From: Pelargonium nanum
Lineage: Eukaryota; Streptophyta; Magnoliopsida; Geraniales; Geraniaceae
Direction of reading: 5' to 3'
Assembly: GCA_036897485.1 (NCBI GenBank)
Contig: JAYMTF010001037.1
Coordinates: 1 to 26,975, forward strand
Length of the DNA stretch: 26,975 nt
Shown here: one piece after another, positions 12,061-22,778 of the stretch
Layout: every line of letters starts with the position of its first letter
Numbering within the stretch: position 1 is the stretch's first letter
Position numbers and translations under genes: made by a program
The notes under the pieces: model-generated
Told to the model about the DNA's origin: nothing
The model's database searches: none
What the model saw: the letters and a program-made list of their open reading frames with translations, nothing else

Positions 12061-13013
12061 TTGTAAGATTTTTCTCTGGGTGGTGGAAGTTGATAAAACA
12101 TTGATTAAAGGGTTTTGCGACTTTGTACTCCTTATGTGATGATGAATAACTTATCCTAACATAACCCGGATTTCTTATCGTAATTAGGACCCCTGGAGTT
12201 TTACACTACCTATAGTTTGGTTCAAGTTTAGGGTATAAATTTAGAGTTAAATGAGTAACCGGGTATGAAGAGTACTTTTAAGCGAGCCTCCCCTATTTCA
12301 ATTCCAATCTGAGATTAAACGTGAGGTAGAGAACGGGAACTCAGCAACATTAATGTCAGGAAAGTGTTCTAGTATTATGAGTACAAAAACTATAAACCCC
12401 GATTAACAAATATAGGCGCAATTTTATTATTAGTCAATACGAAGTCTTATAAAGGGGTCCAAGTGCTTCATAGCGACCTCCTTAGAAAGATAAGGTAGAA
12501 CTTTAGTAAAACAAGAGGGCACTCCTGTTACATTAAATTCGTAGTATATACGCGGTATAAGTTCCTCAGCTGGGAGATTTAAGATTTAAACCTTTATTAG
12601 GACTTCTGGGGATACGCAAGATTGTTAAGGATGGAATTAGCCAATTACTCTTCAGAAAAGTGGATAAAGAGTTTTTGTTTTGGTTTTGAGACTTAATAAA
12701 TAAGTACTAGGGGCCATCAATTTCTTGTTTATATCATACAAAGGATAGTCTTTTTAACGAAATAGTTATACAGAACTCTATTATAGTTAGGAAAGCCTAA
12801 TAAAAGTAAGAGTAATTTTTAAGATTGTAAGATCTAGACCCTTGGTGTATTTTGCTTTATTCTAATATTGGAAGTGTTCAAAATAAAAACCACCTTATAT
12901 TTACTAAACCTGGTTTGTAAAAATAGAAAAAAAATTAGTATTGCTTCAAAGAACAGAACTTTTTTTCGGTATTCCGTAAGTGACGAGTATAACACGATCA
13001 AGAATAGGGAGTA

Positions 13014-13090
13014 GATCCCAGCTTCGAGTCGATTCGAACCTACGCTTTTAGTTATCTTAAATTTAATGCTCTACCAGAGAGAATGGGATA
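13014..13090 (-). pseudogene. degenerate tRNA (class I, identity unclear)
   Basis: On the minus strand the ends can pair as an acceptor: ATCCCA (complement of 13084-13089) with TGGGAT (complement of 13015-13020). Two spacer bases are followed by a D-arm, stem CTCT/AGAG with loop CTGGT. That loop keeps the GG pair but is only 5 bases long. A T-arm signature GGTTCGAATC lies at 13030-13039. The anticodon arm around ATTTAAG is poorly paired; depending on register the anticodon would be TTA (reading a stop codon) or TAA (Leu). The T-stem does not close, and about five extra bases separate it from the acceptor. The combination of GGTAGAGC and GGTTCGAATC makes a tRNA origin likely, but the defects point to a pseudogene. 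Confidence 0.55.
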
Positions 13091-13639
13091 TCAAACAAGG
13101 GCTGCAGGGATTCCTATATTTCTAATAATGTAATTTTGGCAGGCGTTATCCATAACGAGGTGTTTTGCGGGTCGCTGCTTTTTCAGTAAAGTAATTTAAA
13201 GAAATCAGGGGATATTATATAAAATGTTTTCAAGAGGTATACTAGACAAGTTTCCTTGCTGTATGACGAGACCAGAACCCTCGACAGTATACTTTTATGG
13301 TTTTTTTAGTAAATCGAAGACTAAACTAGCTTGACTGGAATTTGAATAACAAAAGGGGAAATGAATACAAAATGAAAGAATTCTCTATTTAAGTGATTAA
13401 ATCTAGAAACACCCTTGCACTTATTTTCATATGTTTAGGAAAAGCTATTATTTGAAGAAACTCTTTAAATGTTCCTGCTCTCACTACAACTAAGCAGAGC
13501 ATCTTATGCAGTATAAAAAGGGAAGTTCTCCTGTAATATTAATATTTAACTATTTCAAGTTGCCCTGAATCTCTTATCTTGGTTTATGAAGCATCGGACA
13601 CCCATTATAAGTATAAGCGATCAACTATTAATTCGCTTC
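13091..13639. other. spacer upstream of the polymerase remnant
   Basis: If the polymerase pseudogene extended further 5', motif B (a K...NSLYG-type sequence) should lie here on the plus strand. I could not find it in any frame. The upstream part of the gene is therefore missing or decayed beyond recognition. Confidence 0.5.
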
Positions 13640-14122
13640 ATTTCGAGAGATGATTGCTACTACACAGACACTGACTCAGTTGTACTTGGATCTGCATTAC
13701 CAGATAACACAATATCTAACACAGAACTTGGTAAATTTAAGGTGAGATCGCTATAGGATACTTTGAAGCTCCTAAACCATATAAAAAAATTACTGATAAA
13801 TGGGCTATCTTTCTCTAGGTTTTAAGGGTGAAGCAAAATCATTGATGATTTTTGGTATGAAGAGCAATATAAAGACAAAAATAAAAAAGATCAAAGGCGA
13901 AGTAGTTAACCTATTTAGCGTAGATATTCACAGAATAAGAGTTTACTGTAAAACCCAGTTTCTAACAATTAAGTCCCATATATCTATGAAGCGTATCTCA
14001 AAAGAGACTCAGACGGAAATTGATGGTTAACTTATGATATCTATATGGATACTGATCCAATTGTTATCAAAGACTTATCAAATGTTAATTTTGCAATCAT
14101 TAATGCTCTTAAGAATAAAGGA
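13640..14122 (+). pseudogene. dpo: C-terminal remnant of a linear-mitochondrial-plasmid family B DNA polymerase (dpo), several frameshifts
   Basis: Protein-primed family B DNA polymerases of linear mitochondrial plasmids replicate those plasmids, and pieces of them are often integrated in plant and fungal mitochondrial genomes. Here the motif C block [11 protein letters not shown] is intact (TAC-ACA-GAC-ACT-GAC from 13661) and is followed by TELGKFK. The reading then jumps frame repeatedly but keeps the expected order: [13 protein letters not shown] (from 13744), GYLSLGFKGEAKS (from 13800), IDDFWYEEQYKDK (from 13841), VVNLFSVDIHRIRVY (from 13902), and DTDPIVIKDLSNVN (from 14048). That makes about five frame changes in 480 bases. 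Everything N-terminal to motif C, including the exonuclease domain and polymerase motifs A and B, is absent. In the last block a TGA (14021-14023) sits where Trp fits. No product can be made. The 79-codon open frame at 14045-14284 includes the last block, but its latter half is not recognisable as polymerase. Confidence 0.88.
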
Positions 14123-17100
14123 ATACAAAGTACCAGACTTTTAGACTTACTTTTATTACCCTATATTCCCCCTAGTATTATACTTACAGACTTTCATATT
14201 GCTGAATTAGACAAGTGGGCGCTAAAAGTGTGTGCCACAAATGCAGTATATTTAACAAGAAGACATCTAGCGAAATGCTCCTGATGTTTTGTATTCACAG
14301 GGCTTTCCATTGAGTTTACTAAATTTCATCTTTTCATTGTTCTAATGCTATAGGATATACTGTAAATCCATAAAGTGGCCGCCCTTGAGAGCTACATTTA
14401 CTAACCTTTTTATCATTGTATATAATGAGGATTCTTCAGCATTCCGGAAATTCATGAGTAGGCTAAGCTCCTCTCTGGGGGAAGAAAGGGGTCCTTTGTG
14501 AAAATAGTGAACATCTAATAAAAAGTTCTATCTTTTAGACTAATTCTATTACCTTTTATTTTTGTAAACTTGTGTCACATTCAGAAATACTTGGGTTTAA
14601 CGAACAACTCTTGGCTAGCACCCTTCTTATTTTGGTTTTCTAATCCAGTACGTTCTAAAAGCCGGGTAGAATATTTACAGTATTAGTGCCCGTCATAAAT
14701 TATCTTTATGGCTATTTTCGAACGAATCTTATTATTTTGATAGAGTTCAATCTTCCTATGTAAGAGTTTCATTTTGTAGATTGTTTTTACTGCCGTGATA
14801 TGAAAAAAAGTTTCCTTTCCCTAGATATAGTTGGTTTTTGATTCCTAAAGTTCTTTTCGGTGATGATTTTCTTGCTTTGACTGCTTGTACCAGAAAACAG
14901 AGATTTTTATCTACTCATAAGTCCCCTTTATTAAGCCCTCGTACCCAATTTTTCAAGAGGGAATACACACCCTCCGGTCAGAAAGGAATACTCTTTTTCA
15001 TTAGTGCTAGTAAACTAAAGAATGTAAATGACAAAGGGCTAACCCGTTAAAAAGTAGTCAAAGCAAAAATGTCTACATTGTTGTATTAATATTCTACAAG
15101 CTATAAAAAACGAGTCTGGGTCTATAAAAAATACCTTTTAAAAGGGACGTTTGTCGAAGAGAGTTTATGTTTTGTATCTATTATGGAGTAAGTAACCCCA
15201 ATGCAACCCCTTGTATAAGTGATAAGTGAGTTAAGTTCAGAAGTGTTATATACCTATAAGAGCTTTATTACCTTTGAGATATAATACTCAGATAGGGATA
15301 CACTAGATTAGTGTATACTTGGTTTTGTACTGCTAATTGGGGTTGAACAAAGGGTTCCCCTGGATATCTTGGGTCTACCTGTTTGAAGTAACCTTTCTTA
15401 AAAATATCTATAAGTTTCGATACTCCGGCTTTATATATATTGTAGGTACAAAAATTTTCCTTATTACTTTACTAGGGATGCCCTATAAATTATACCTTAC
15501 GCTAACTTTTTATTCCCTTATTAAGAAGCCTCCTTAAGTATCTAATTTGGAAGTCAAGACCTGGAATTCTAGAAGATTAAAAGGTTCTCGGTTACTTATA
15601 AATGCTGTATCACTTAGATACTGATAAGGGGTCGCTTTTGTGTTATGTTAGTTTACTATTTATATATACCCTCCCAGAATTACTGAAGCTTTCCTTTTAA
15701 AAGATATACAAGAACTCCTTTTGACTTAAAATCCCTATATTATACTAAAATAGATTTAGGGAGACTTGAGTGATACTACTACTTAATGGGGTTTTTATAT
15801 TTATTTTATTAATGAAGCAGTAACCTAACACACATATCATAGGAAGAGCTAGAACTTTCTCAAATAAGAACGCAGTGGGGTATCCTATATTATTCTCGTT
15901 TTATAGTATAGATTTTCTACTATTTCGACTCAACCCCGGAGACACTCTATATATGTAACAGATATTCTCAGAGTTTACTAAAATTCTTGTTGGTGAGTAA
16001 GATCTCTTTAGGTTCAGTTACTATATTTAATTTAATCGATTCTATGTTTGTATTTGAGACATTAGTAGAAGTTTTGAATTCGGGTCATTCCCTTGTAGCA
16101 GATGCAGTCGAGAGAAAGAATATTAGATATAGTTTTTGCTCAACCTTTAAAGTTATACTCTAAAATACCCATTATTTTTGTACGAGCTTTATTAAAAAGC
16201 CTTTTTAAAGTTCTCTTTATAGGATACCTTTTACCTTTTAGAGCTAGAATCTTCTATTATATTCAATCAAATAAAATTGAGTTGGTGGATCATCAAGATA
16301 TGATTACTAGTAAGTTAAAGCCCTTAAGATAAAAGAGAAATGAGAGGGTCTGGTTCATTTTTTGTAAGGCTGCCTCGTTCTGAAGTGTTCTCAAAGCCTG
16401 GTTAAAGTCATTATCTTAAAGAACCTGGATCTCAGGTGAATCTTATGTGTTCTAGGGACGAGTATCTCCTATTTTTATACCCATTAGCTTTAACTATATT
16501 CAAAAAAACTTGAAATTAGGATATCCGTTTTTATAGATTGAACCCAGTATGCTATATAGTTAAGTCTCCTTAAGGATTATTCGCCTGAGAAGAAGGTAAA
16601 AGGGCTTTATGTCTAGTTATATATCGATTTATAATGTCTGCTAACTTAGTACAAAGTATCTACCTAAGACATTACAACAAGGGTATCCCTTAGTCTAGTT
16701 AGAGGCGTATTTTAAGATATAAATGAGTAGTACTGTGACTTTTGTTAGGAATTGTAGGGCCAAGTATATTCAAAATAAAGTAAGAGTACTCCCTTACTAG
16801 AATAAGTAGGCTGCAAGCTTTCTTGTAAAAAGAAATAAGTAATAGTGCTCTAACAGGAGGGCTTTTGAACTATACTGAGTCCTAAGAAAGCGTAAGAAAC
16901 TCAAGGAAATAAACCCTTGCGTAATGCAGATTATATATAAAAAGTCCAATTTCTTTCATGTGTTGCTAGCTCGGGGAATCCTTGACAAGTCCTATATGAA
17001 GAATATACTTTACAACCTGTTACCTTGTATTGAATTTAGAGGAGAGACCCGAGCCAAAAATAACTGGGAAAAACCCTCTTTGTACACAAATAGGTCCTTA

Positions 17101-17807
17101 AATATTAAATATAAGGAAAACACTTTATAAGGAGAATTCCCGAAAGTCTAGAGCACAGCTTCTCCTTAATCAACTGCGGAATACACTTTAATTATAACAA
17201 GGGGCACTCATTTATTGTTAATTTACGTTTGGTTTTTAAAAAGATTGCTTTAGTAAAGGTACTGGCGAAAGGCTTTCTAAAATAAAAATACCCCCAGTAT
17301 TTATTACTTATTAGAACACCCCCAGACTCTTTAAACAAATAGAATGCTAAAGCCTTCAAAAAAAGCTACCTACCCCGCGTTTAGACTTGGGCCTTATCTA
17401 CGAAAGTATTTCTACTGCTTTACTAATCAACGCATAAAAACTACTCTAATAAAACTTCTACTACAACTTCCTTTTTTTATGAGATACTAGAAAAGTAACC
17501 CTCGATTTCCTAGTTAGACCTAGACCCACTAAAGCTTAGTAAATTTTAGATATGCACGGGCTAGCTCTGTCTATTAGCACCATTATAACCATCCCTGGCT
17601 GGGCGTTCTTTCCTTATATCTAAATAGGATCCCTCTTATATCGTAGAATTATGGAACGTGTACCTATAGTAAAAACAAGCCTAACACCCTTTAAGGAGTC
17701 TCCTTTTAACCAAATACTACAGAAACTGCCTTGTGAAAGCCTAGTAAGCCCCAAATTCCTTTTAACAACTTCTTGTACACGATACGTATAATTTTACTCG
17801 GAACACT
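14123..17807. other. non-coding stretch, no gene recognised
   Basis: About 3.7 kb downstream of the polymerase remnant. I looked for a companion plasmid RNA polymerase, for mitochondrial respiratory-chain motifs and for tRNA T-arm words and found none. Open frames of 60-80 codons are present (for example 14838-15050, 15337-15537, 16102-16332 and 16924-17130) but have no recognisable motif and are of chance length. Confidence 0.55.
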
Positions 17808-17830
17808 ATTCTCGAACCTACGACCAACTT
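17808..17830 (-). other. possible tRNA T-arm scrap
   Basis: The minus strand reads TTGGTCGTAGGTTCGAGAAT, which matches the variable-loop and 5' T-arm wording of several organellar tRNAs (chloroplast-type trnN has a similar TTGGTCGTAGGTTCGA). The 3' T-stem is not complementary. No convincing D-arm or acceptor surrounds it; a loop-like TTGAAGT lies about 25 bases upstream on the same strand. It may be a fragment of a tRNA or coincidence. Confidence 0.25.
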
Positions 17831-18537
17831 CTCAATTATACTTCAACTTACCGAATGTAAACTTGATTAAATGCAGTAAGCTAATAAGCAGCCTGTGTTA
17901 CTTACTATTCAAGTTTCTTAGAGTTAAGCGTAAACTCTTTCTTTAATCTATTTTTATCTAAGCGCGATTCTGATTCCCTCTTTTTTGTATTGTAAATGAA
18001 CTAAAAGTCTAGCACTATGTAGATTATGGAATTTTTCCTTTAATTAAATAGCTCCTTAAAAGTGGCTAAAGCAGAAGGACACTGAGACCTTTAATAGTCT
18101 ATTAAATCGAGGATTACACTCTTTTTAATACTAACTATTAGTTATTCTTCTTTCTGCTGTGGAGATGAAAATAGACATTTAGCGAGAAGGTATGTTAGTA
18201 GCGGGCGCTCTTACTAGTCAAGAATACTGTGTAAAAAGGCTCTTTCGCCGAGATACTTTACAAAATCAGCTTTATACAGGTCTATAAACCAAAGAGTTCA
18301 AAACTAAGGAATAATATATACTACAAGCATCTGTAACTCTAAACTCGGAAATATTTGAATCTACAAAAATTCTAGAGGAGCTACCTTTTTTGGTCTACTT
18401 TCTTCACTTCTCAAGTCAAGGAGTAAATGCCTCTATACCTATGTAATTTAATCACATGAGGTAATATCGAGGGCAATTTCCTTTTGCTTTACCTTTGAAA
18501 GTAAAGGATCTACAAGTTAAGAGGTACAGGCTACTAG

Positions 18538-18553
18538 TGAGACTGGGGTCTCA
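18538..18553. repeat. hairpin, 6-bp stem
   Basis: TGAGAC (18538-18543) and GTCTCA (18548-18553) pair around the loop TGGG. It is an isolated hairpin in spacer of unknown role. Confidence 0.35.
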
Positions 18554-19370
18554 AGAGTCTTAAATTCAGAGTTTTGTTAAAACTAAAAAAATACTGTAAA
18601 AAAGTCCTTAATCTAATAAGGAAATTTTTATTAAGGAAGCTTCTTTATTTATTTCTATATAGTATGTAGAACCAATTACATTTTTGCTTATAACAAACCC
18701 CACACTCTGTAAGTTGTCAAGACAGAACCATTCCTACCCACGAATCCCGAGTCAGCTTTATCTTAATTCTTTTTCACAAAATAGGTCTAAGCTATTGTTT
18801 TTGTTACCCCAAACAAAGGTGCAATTATTATATAAAGTAAACATTTCATCATATCATAAAGGGGAGTCCTGGATCTTGGGACCTACTCTACTGTGAACCA
18901 ATTTTTAGTTTCCTAAACAAGGTAAGAGATCTGTAATACCAGGATTACGTATAGTCCAAAAGAACAGAACTCAATTCAAACAAGCTTTAGTTAGTCAAGA
19001 ACTTCATCCGAACTCCTTAACCTGATTAAGAATATCCTATCTAGATAATGAGCGCTTTGTGAGTTGTAGCTCTGAGCTGTATGTACGACTGATTATCTAG
19101 TATTTCTTATCCCAACCCAGGTCTTGTTGCTATTGTACTTAAAATCTCAAGAAATGTTTTACTAGTATGGACTCTAAATAAGACAACCCTATAAGTATTC
19201 AATTTCCGAGGATTAAATATTAGATTATCTAAAACGGGAAGTGGGACTGATCAAAAACTAGTAGAAAAGAAGGAATCCTGGCTTTAGTCTAAAGTTTATT
19301 ATCCAAATCTAGAACTTTTGTAATGATTCTTACTATCCCTACAGTAAGTCTCTGCAAAACTTCTAGTAAA

Positions 19371-19386
19371 CCCTGTTTTTACAGGG
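19371..19386. repeat. hairpin, 6-bp stem with T loop
   Basis: CCCTGT (19371-19376) and ACAGGG (19381-19386) pair around TTTT. It lies in AT-rich spacer, is similar in size to the other small GC-tipped hairpins in the window, and has no neighbouring gene to serve. Confidence 0.35.
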
Positions 19387-19575
19387 GTATAATTATGCAT
19401 ATAATTTTGCTCAATGAAATAAGGAGCGGAGGATTCTCTTTCAAGTATAAGAAAGGCAATCAAGGGGTGCTTTATTTATCCAAACTTAAGGGGTTTTCCT
19501 AGTTGTGTGGAACTTGGTATTTAGGATTATCCATTCATAATAAAGATACGTTTACTGTTGACTCGTCATAATGGA

Positions 19576-19590
19576 GAGAACCCGGTTCTC
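19576..19590. repeat. 15-bp palindrome followed by an A run
   Basis: GAGAACC (19576-19582) and GGTTCTC (19584-19590) are exact inverted copies around one C, followed directly by eight A. The T run expected for an intrinsic terminator would have to follow on the transcribed strand. Here it precedes the hairpin on the minus strand, so a terminator is not supported. Confidence 0.4.
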
Positions 19591-22222
19591 AAAAAAAACT
19601 TATACCCGGTCATGCCAAAAAGCATTAAGTGTTAAATAGTTAAATCTCGTGAATTTCATATAGTTTTTTTTATTACTAGCTGTATTTACTTCTTGCATAT
19701 ATTTAAATTGAGTAAAAGAAATCTTATTCTTTGAATATTAGTTCGAAACGAAAGTAAATAAGTAACTACATATTCGTTTTTTAATGATTTATTATTGGAT
19801 GATATAGGATACTCTTAGTCTTTTGTTTTGCTTTGAATATGGTTTATTAAAAAAGTATACTTTAGTACTGAGTGTGTCTATAATTGCATTTGGGTATTTA
19901 TTACGAAAGTTAATAGTCGACCCTACTTTTCCCATATCTGGACGTTTTTATTGTATGCCCGGGGTCCCTATCTACTTTTGTTAGTCATGTCGCTAATTTA
20001 AGGAACTTCCACAACTTTACTTATTGGTTTTCTCTGTTCGAATAAATTTGTTTTTCAGGATCCCGTTGCAGTATCTAGAATTATTAAAAAAATAAGGATA
20101 TAAAAACTTAGAACTTCTGGGATCGAGAAGCGCTTGCATTAACATGGGTATTCTATACCAAATAATGAACCAGGGAGCAGACATAACTTATCTTTTTTGC
20201 ACTAAAAGAATTATTCAGTAAGTTCCTGTTCTAAGTTTATTCCGGTATTAGCGCCTCCGGGTTAACTGATGAAAAAATCCTTGAAGACTAATGATATTAG
20301 AATCCATGTGTATGTTGGTTTAGAAAATCGTATTAAATTTAGAAATAAAAATTATAGGAACACAAGGCGCTCCCCTGTACCTTTGTTCTACCAACCCAAG
20401 GTTCATCTAGGGATCTTTATTTTTGCTTGAGTTATTATAAAATACAAATATATAATGTATATTATTTGTTTTGGCAACAACTCCCGTTCGACACTTTGAA
20501 TTTATAGTAAAGCAGGATTTCTTTAAACGGCAGGTAGGCTTGTAGCTTACTTAGCAAAGCGCTGGGGTTCTTAACCCAAATGTTAAGGTTCAACCCGCGA
20601 TATACCCTGGCTTTACCGTAAACTAGAAATTCTAGTAAAAACATGTAAATGCAAAAGTTGGCTAGAACTTAAAATATATAAGGGATTCTTAGATCCCAAC
20701 ATCAGGGATACCAAGGTGCCCGAAGATAATAGGGTACCTCGTAGACTAAATAAAAGATAGTAAAGTTACCCCAGAAAGGAAGAGCCTTTTAACAGTATAA
20801 AAAGCCTAACCGTTTAGCAATTACGGATTACTAACACTTTTTTACGGCATTCAAACCTCTTACTTCGATTCACCTATCTGAAAGAGAGGGAGAAACTCTA
20901 TTAATGATTAATGTTTTAGGGTTCTTCACTCTTATTTTAACTTACTTATACGGGCTCTAAATTAAGAATTAAGATAAAAGGGGGTTCGTTTTCGTAAGAA
21001 AATATGCGGAATGCCCCTTTTTCTCGGAATATTAGGAACAAATAAATTGGATAACAACTAGCTTTTTCAAGGAAGTAACGGACAGATAAAATATCCTCCT
21101 TTAAGTAAAGATTAAGAGTGTTATATAATAGACCTTCTTTTCTATAAGTATAAGTAGTACATACTTTAGGCTTTTTTCTCATTGAGACGGGTACGCCAGA
21201 ATATAGCTCTACAGCAAAGTGAATAAAGAAACCTGCATTCGCTAACGTTCGAGAAAAGTAATTTAGGTATTTCCGTATTCAGTAGGATATTCCCAGAGCT
21301 TTTTATGTTTAAGCTTCATCTTCGTTAGAGTCAAGTAGTACTTAGTACTTAGCTTAGTATAAAACTAAAATCCTGAATACTACTATTTAGAGATTGATCG
21401 AGAAATTCTATTTATTAAATTAAAAGGGGATTTTGAGAATTAAAAGAGTCCAGTAAGTTTATCAAATCCATTAAAGCAGGTATGCTCTGAAGTAAAACTA
21501 CATAAGAGGAATCCTACAAGGGTTGACCAAAAAGCCTGCGTTTGCTCTAATTCTTAATATAGAAGATCGGGAAGTAGGACATATTCTTTCTTAGTACCCA
21601 CATTTCCTTTTTCAAAACGAACCGTTCTGACGTAAAGGTAACACAATTCGAACACATATCTCTTCTTTTAGACCCTTATGGAGTACTACTCATATTCACT
21701 TAATAGCGGAAAACCCTCTTTTATTCACCGTAAAACACCTGTATTTTTAGTTGGTCAAAAAACTGGCAAACTAATTGGATCATTAACAAAATACTCGAGC
21801 AATTTCTCAGGATCATGACTAAAACTCATTACATTTATCGGGAAATCGTACGGAATAAACATGAATGTAAACAAGTGGCCTACTTACACAATGTAAATAA
21901 AACTGAAAGGAAAAGCACTAACTAAAAGATAGCATACACCGGATTCCTTTGACCTTAGTAACCTCATTATAATGCTATTTGGAGCGTCACTGCCGCTAAG
22001 CCAAGCGTGAAAAAAGAATAAATTATCAAATTCTCTCAACGTTACTTAAGTTGTGTGATTTCTATTCATAACGAACGACGAAAGAGCAGTCAAGTACCCC
22101 TTCCTATGACTGATTTAATAGTTAAAAAAAGTATCTTTTCTCAGTAGATCCGCACTTCATTAATCATGCTTTCCTTTTCAATTTAATAAGCATTGGATTA
22201 CCTTTTATATGCGTTTTTTAGT

Positions 22223-22290
22223 AGGGCGACACGATTCGAACCTCCGCACGGGTCTTTTGTTAATCCCTTGCTATAACCGACCGGGATAAG
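22223..22290 (-). pseudogene. degenerate tRNA fragment
   Basis: The minus strand carries GGAGGTTCGAATC (22232-22244), a typical T-arm beginning, then GTGTCGCCC, which looks like a T-stem and acceptor 3' side. On its 5' side are GACCCGTGC, a possible anticodon arm GGGATTAACAAAAGACCC with broken pairing, and GGTCGGTTATAGC, resembling a D-arm. The 5' acceptor partner (GGGCG) is missing and the T-stem does not close. The order D-like, anticodon-like, T-arm is right for a tRNA on this strand. Amino-acid identity cannot be given. Confidence 0.45.
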
Positions 22291-22424
22291 ATACGAGCAC
22301 GACTCTATTAACCCGAGTGTCTTTGGTATCTAGTATAATTAATTATAGCATAATTAAGGCAAAAAGATCTTCCTATTTACGTTAATATACAATACAAGAA
22401 CTCTCCAGAAAACTCTTACTAATT

Positions 22425-22702
22425 TAAGACTTTAGTGGCACCATCTTCTTCTTGACTCACTTTTTAGTCTTAATCTTCATACCTGTACCGATACCTGCAG
22501 CTTTATTCTTACTCTTCTTATAACCTCTACTACTTATCTTATTACCTATAAGTAGATTAGCTTTCTATTTATATAAAAATATTTTCTTACTCATAGCTAG
22601 AATACCCTGTTTCTTCATACCAAAATTTCTCTTACTTGTAACATCCTTCTTACTTATTATTACCCCGAATTGGAAACTTGTAATCAGAGGAACAGGCAAC
22701 CC
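22425..22702 (-). pseudogene. unrecognised lysine-rich broken reading frame
   Basis: On the minus strand one frame runs from 22702 to a TGA at 22459-22457 with a single internal TAG (22567-22565). If TGA is read as Trp it continues to a TAA near 22425. The translation is basic and coherent in style: it starts GLPVPLITSFQFGVII, includes VTSKRNFGMKKQGILAM before the TAG and NKISSRGYKKSKNKAAGIG after it. The plus strand is correspondingly pyrimidine-rich with many CTT steps from 22440 to 22660, unlike its surroundings. Basic, Lys-rich sequence of this kind occurs in mitochondrial ribosomal proteins and intron or plasmid proteins, but I match it to no family. It may be a decayed gene or only the result of the purine-rich strand. 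No start codon is obvious; an in-frame ATG lies at 22618-22616. Confidence 0.3.
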
Positions 22703-22749
22703 TTAAGTATAGAAATCTAAGTAAGTAAATCCCCTAAATCAGTACTTTT

Positions 22750-22778
22750 TTAGAAATTACTAAAAAGTAGTAAAGAGA
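22750..22778 (-). repeat. 29-bp dispersed inverted repeat, copy B
   Basis: Exact reverse complement of 11537-11565, beginning TTAGAAATTACTAAAAAGTA on the plus strand. It lies just right of the lysine-rich broken frame, while the other copy has no such neighbour. Flanks are not similar beyond the 29 bases. Confidence 0.9.

Larger units (their letters stand above)
9569..13013. other. non-coding stretch with one repeat copy and one rRNA-like word
   Basis: No protein gene is recognisable. The stretch holds the first copy of the 29-bp inverted repeat (11537-11565), a 12-bp perfect palindrome (12049-12060) and a 12-base match to the small-subunit rRNA decoding region (10510-10521). I give that last match little weight. 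Confidence 0.6.
17831..22222. other. non-coding stretch with a few short hairpins
   Basis: No gene is recognised in about 4.4 kb. Three compact hairpins occur (18538-18553, 19371-19386, 19576-19590). A 53-codon frame from the ATG at 20269 to the stop at 20428-20430 is basic in composition but resembles nothing I know. It falls within chance length, so I do not call it a gene. Confidence 0.55.

Noticed and set aside
16102..16332. 76-codon frame with a hydrophobic middle, overlapping another open frame of about 80 codons that ends near 16155
   Set aside because: Two overlapping open frames, neither with a recognised motif, and both within chance length.
19576..19598. Palindrome plus A run as a possible intrinsic terminator
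   Set aside because: The homopolymer is on the wrong side for minus-strand transcription and is A, not T, for plus-strand transcription; no gene ends there.
20269..20430. 53-codon basic frame starting at an ATG
   Set aside because: Too short to exceed chance, no homology recognised, no upstream signal.
21146..21164. TATAAGTA words resembling the yeast mitochondrial promoter ATATAAGTA
   Set aside because: No exact consensus and no gene downstream; such words are frequent in AT-rich DNA.
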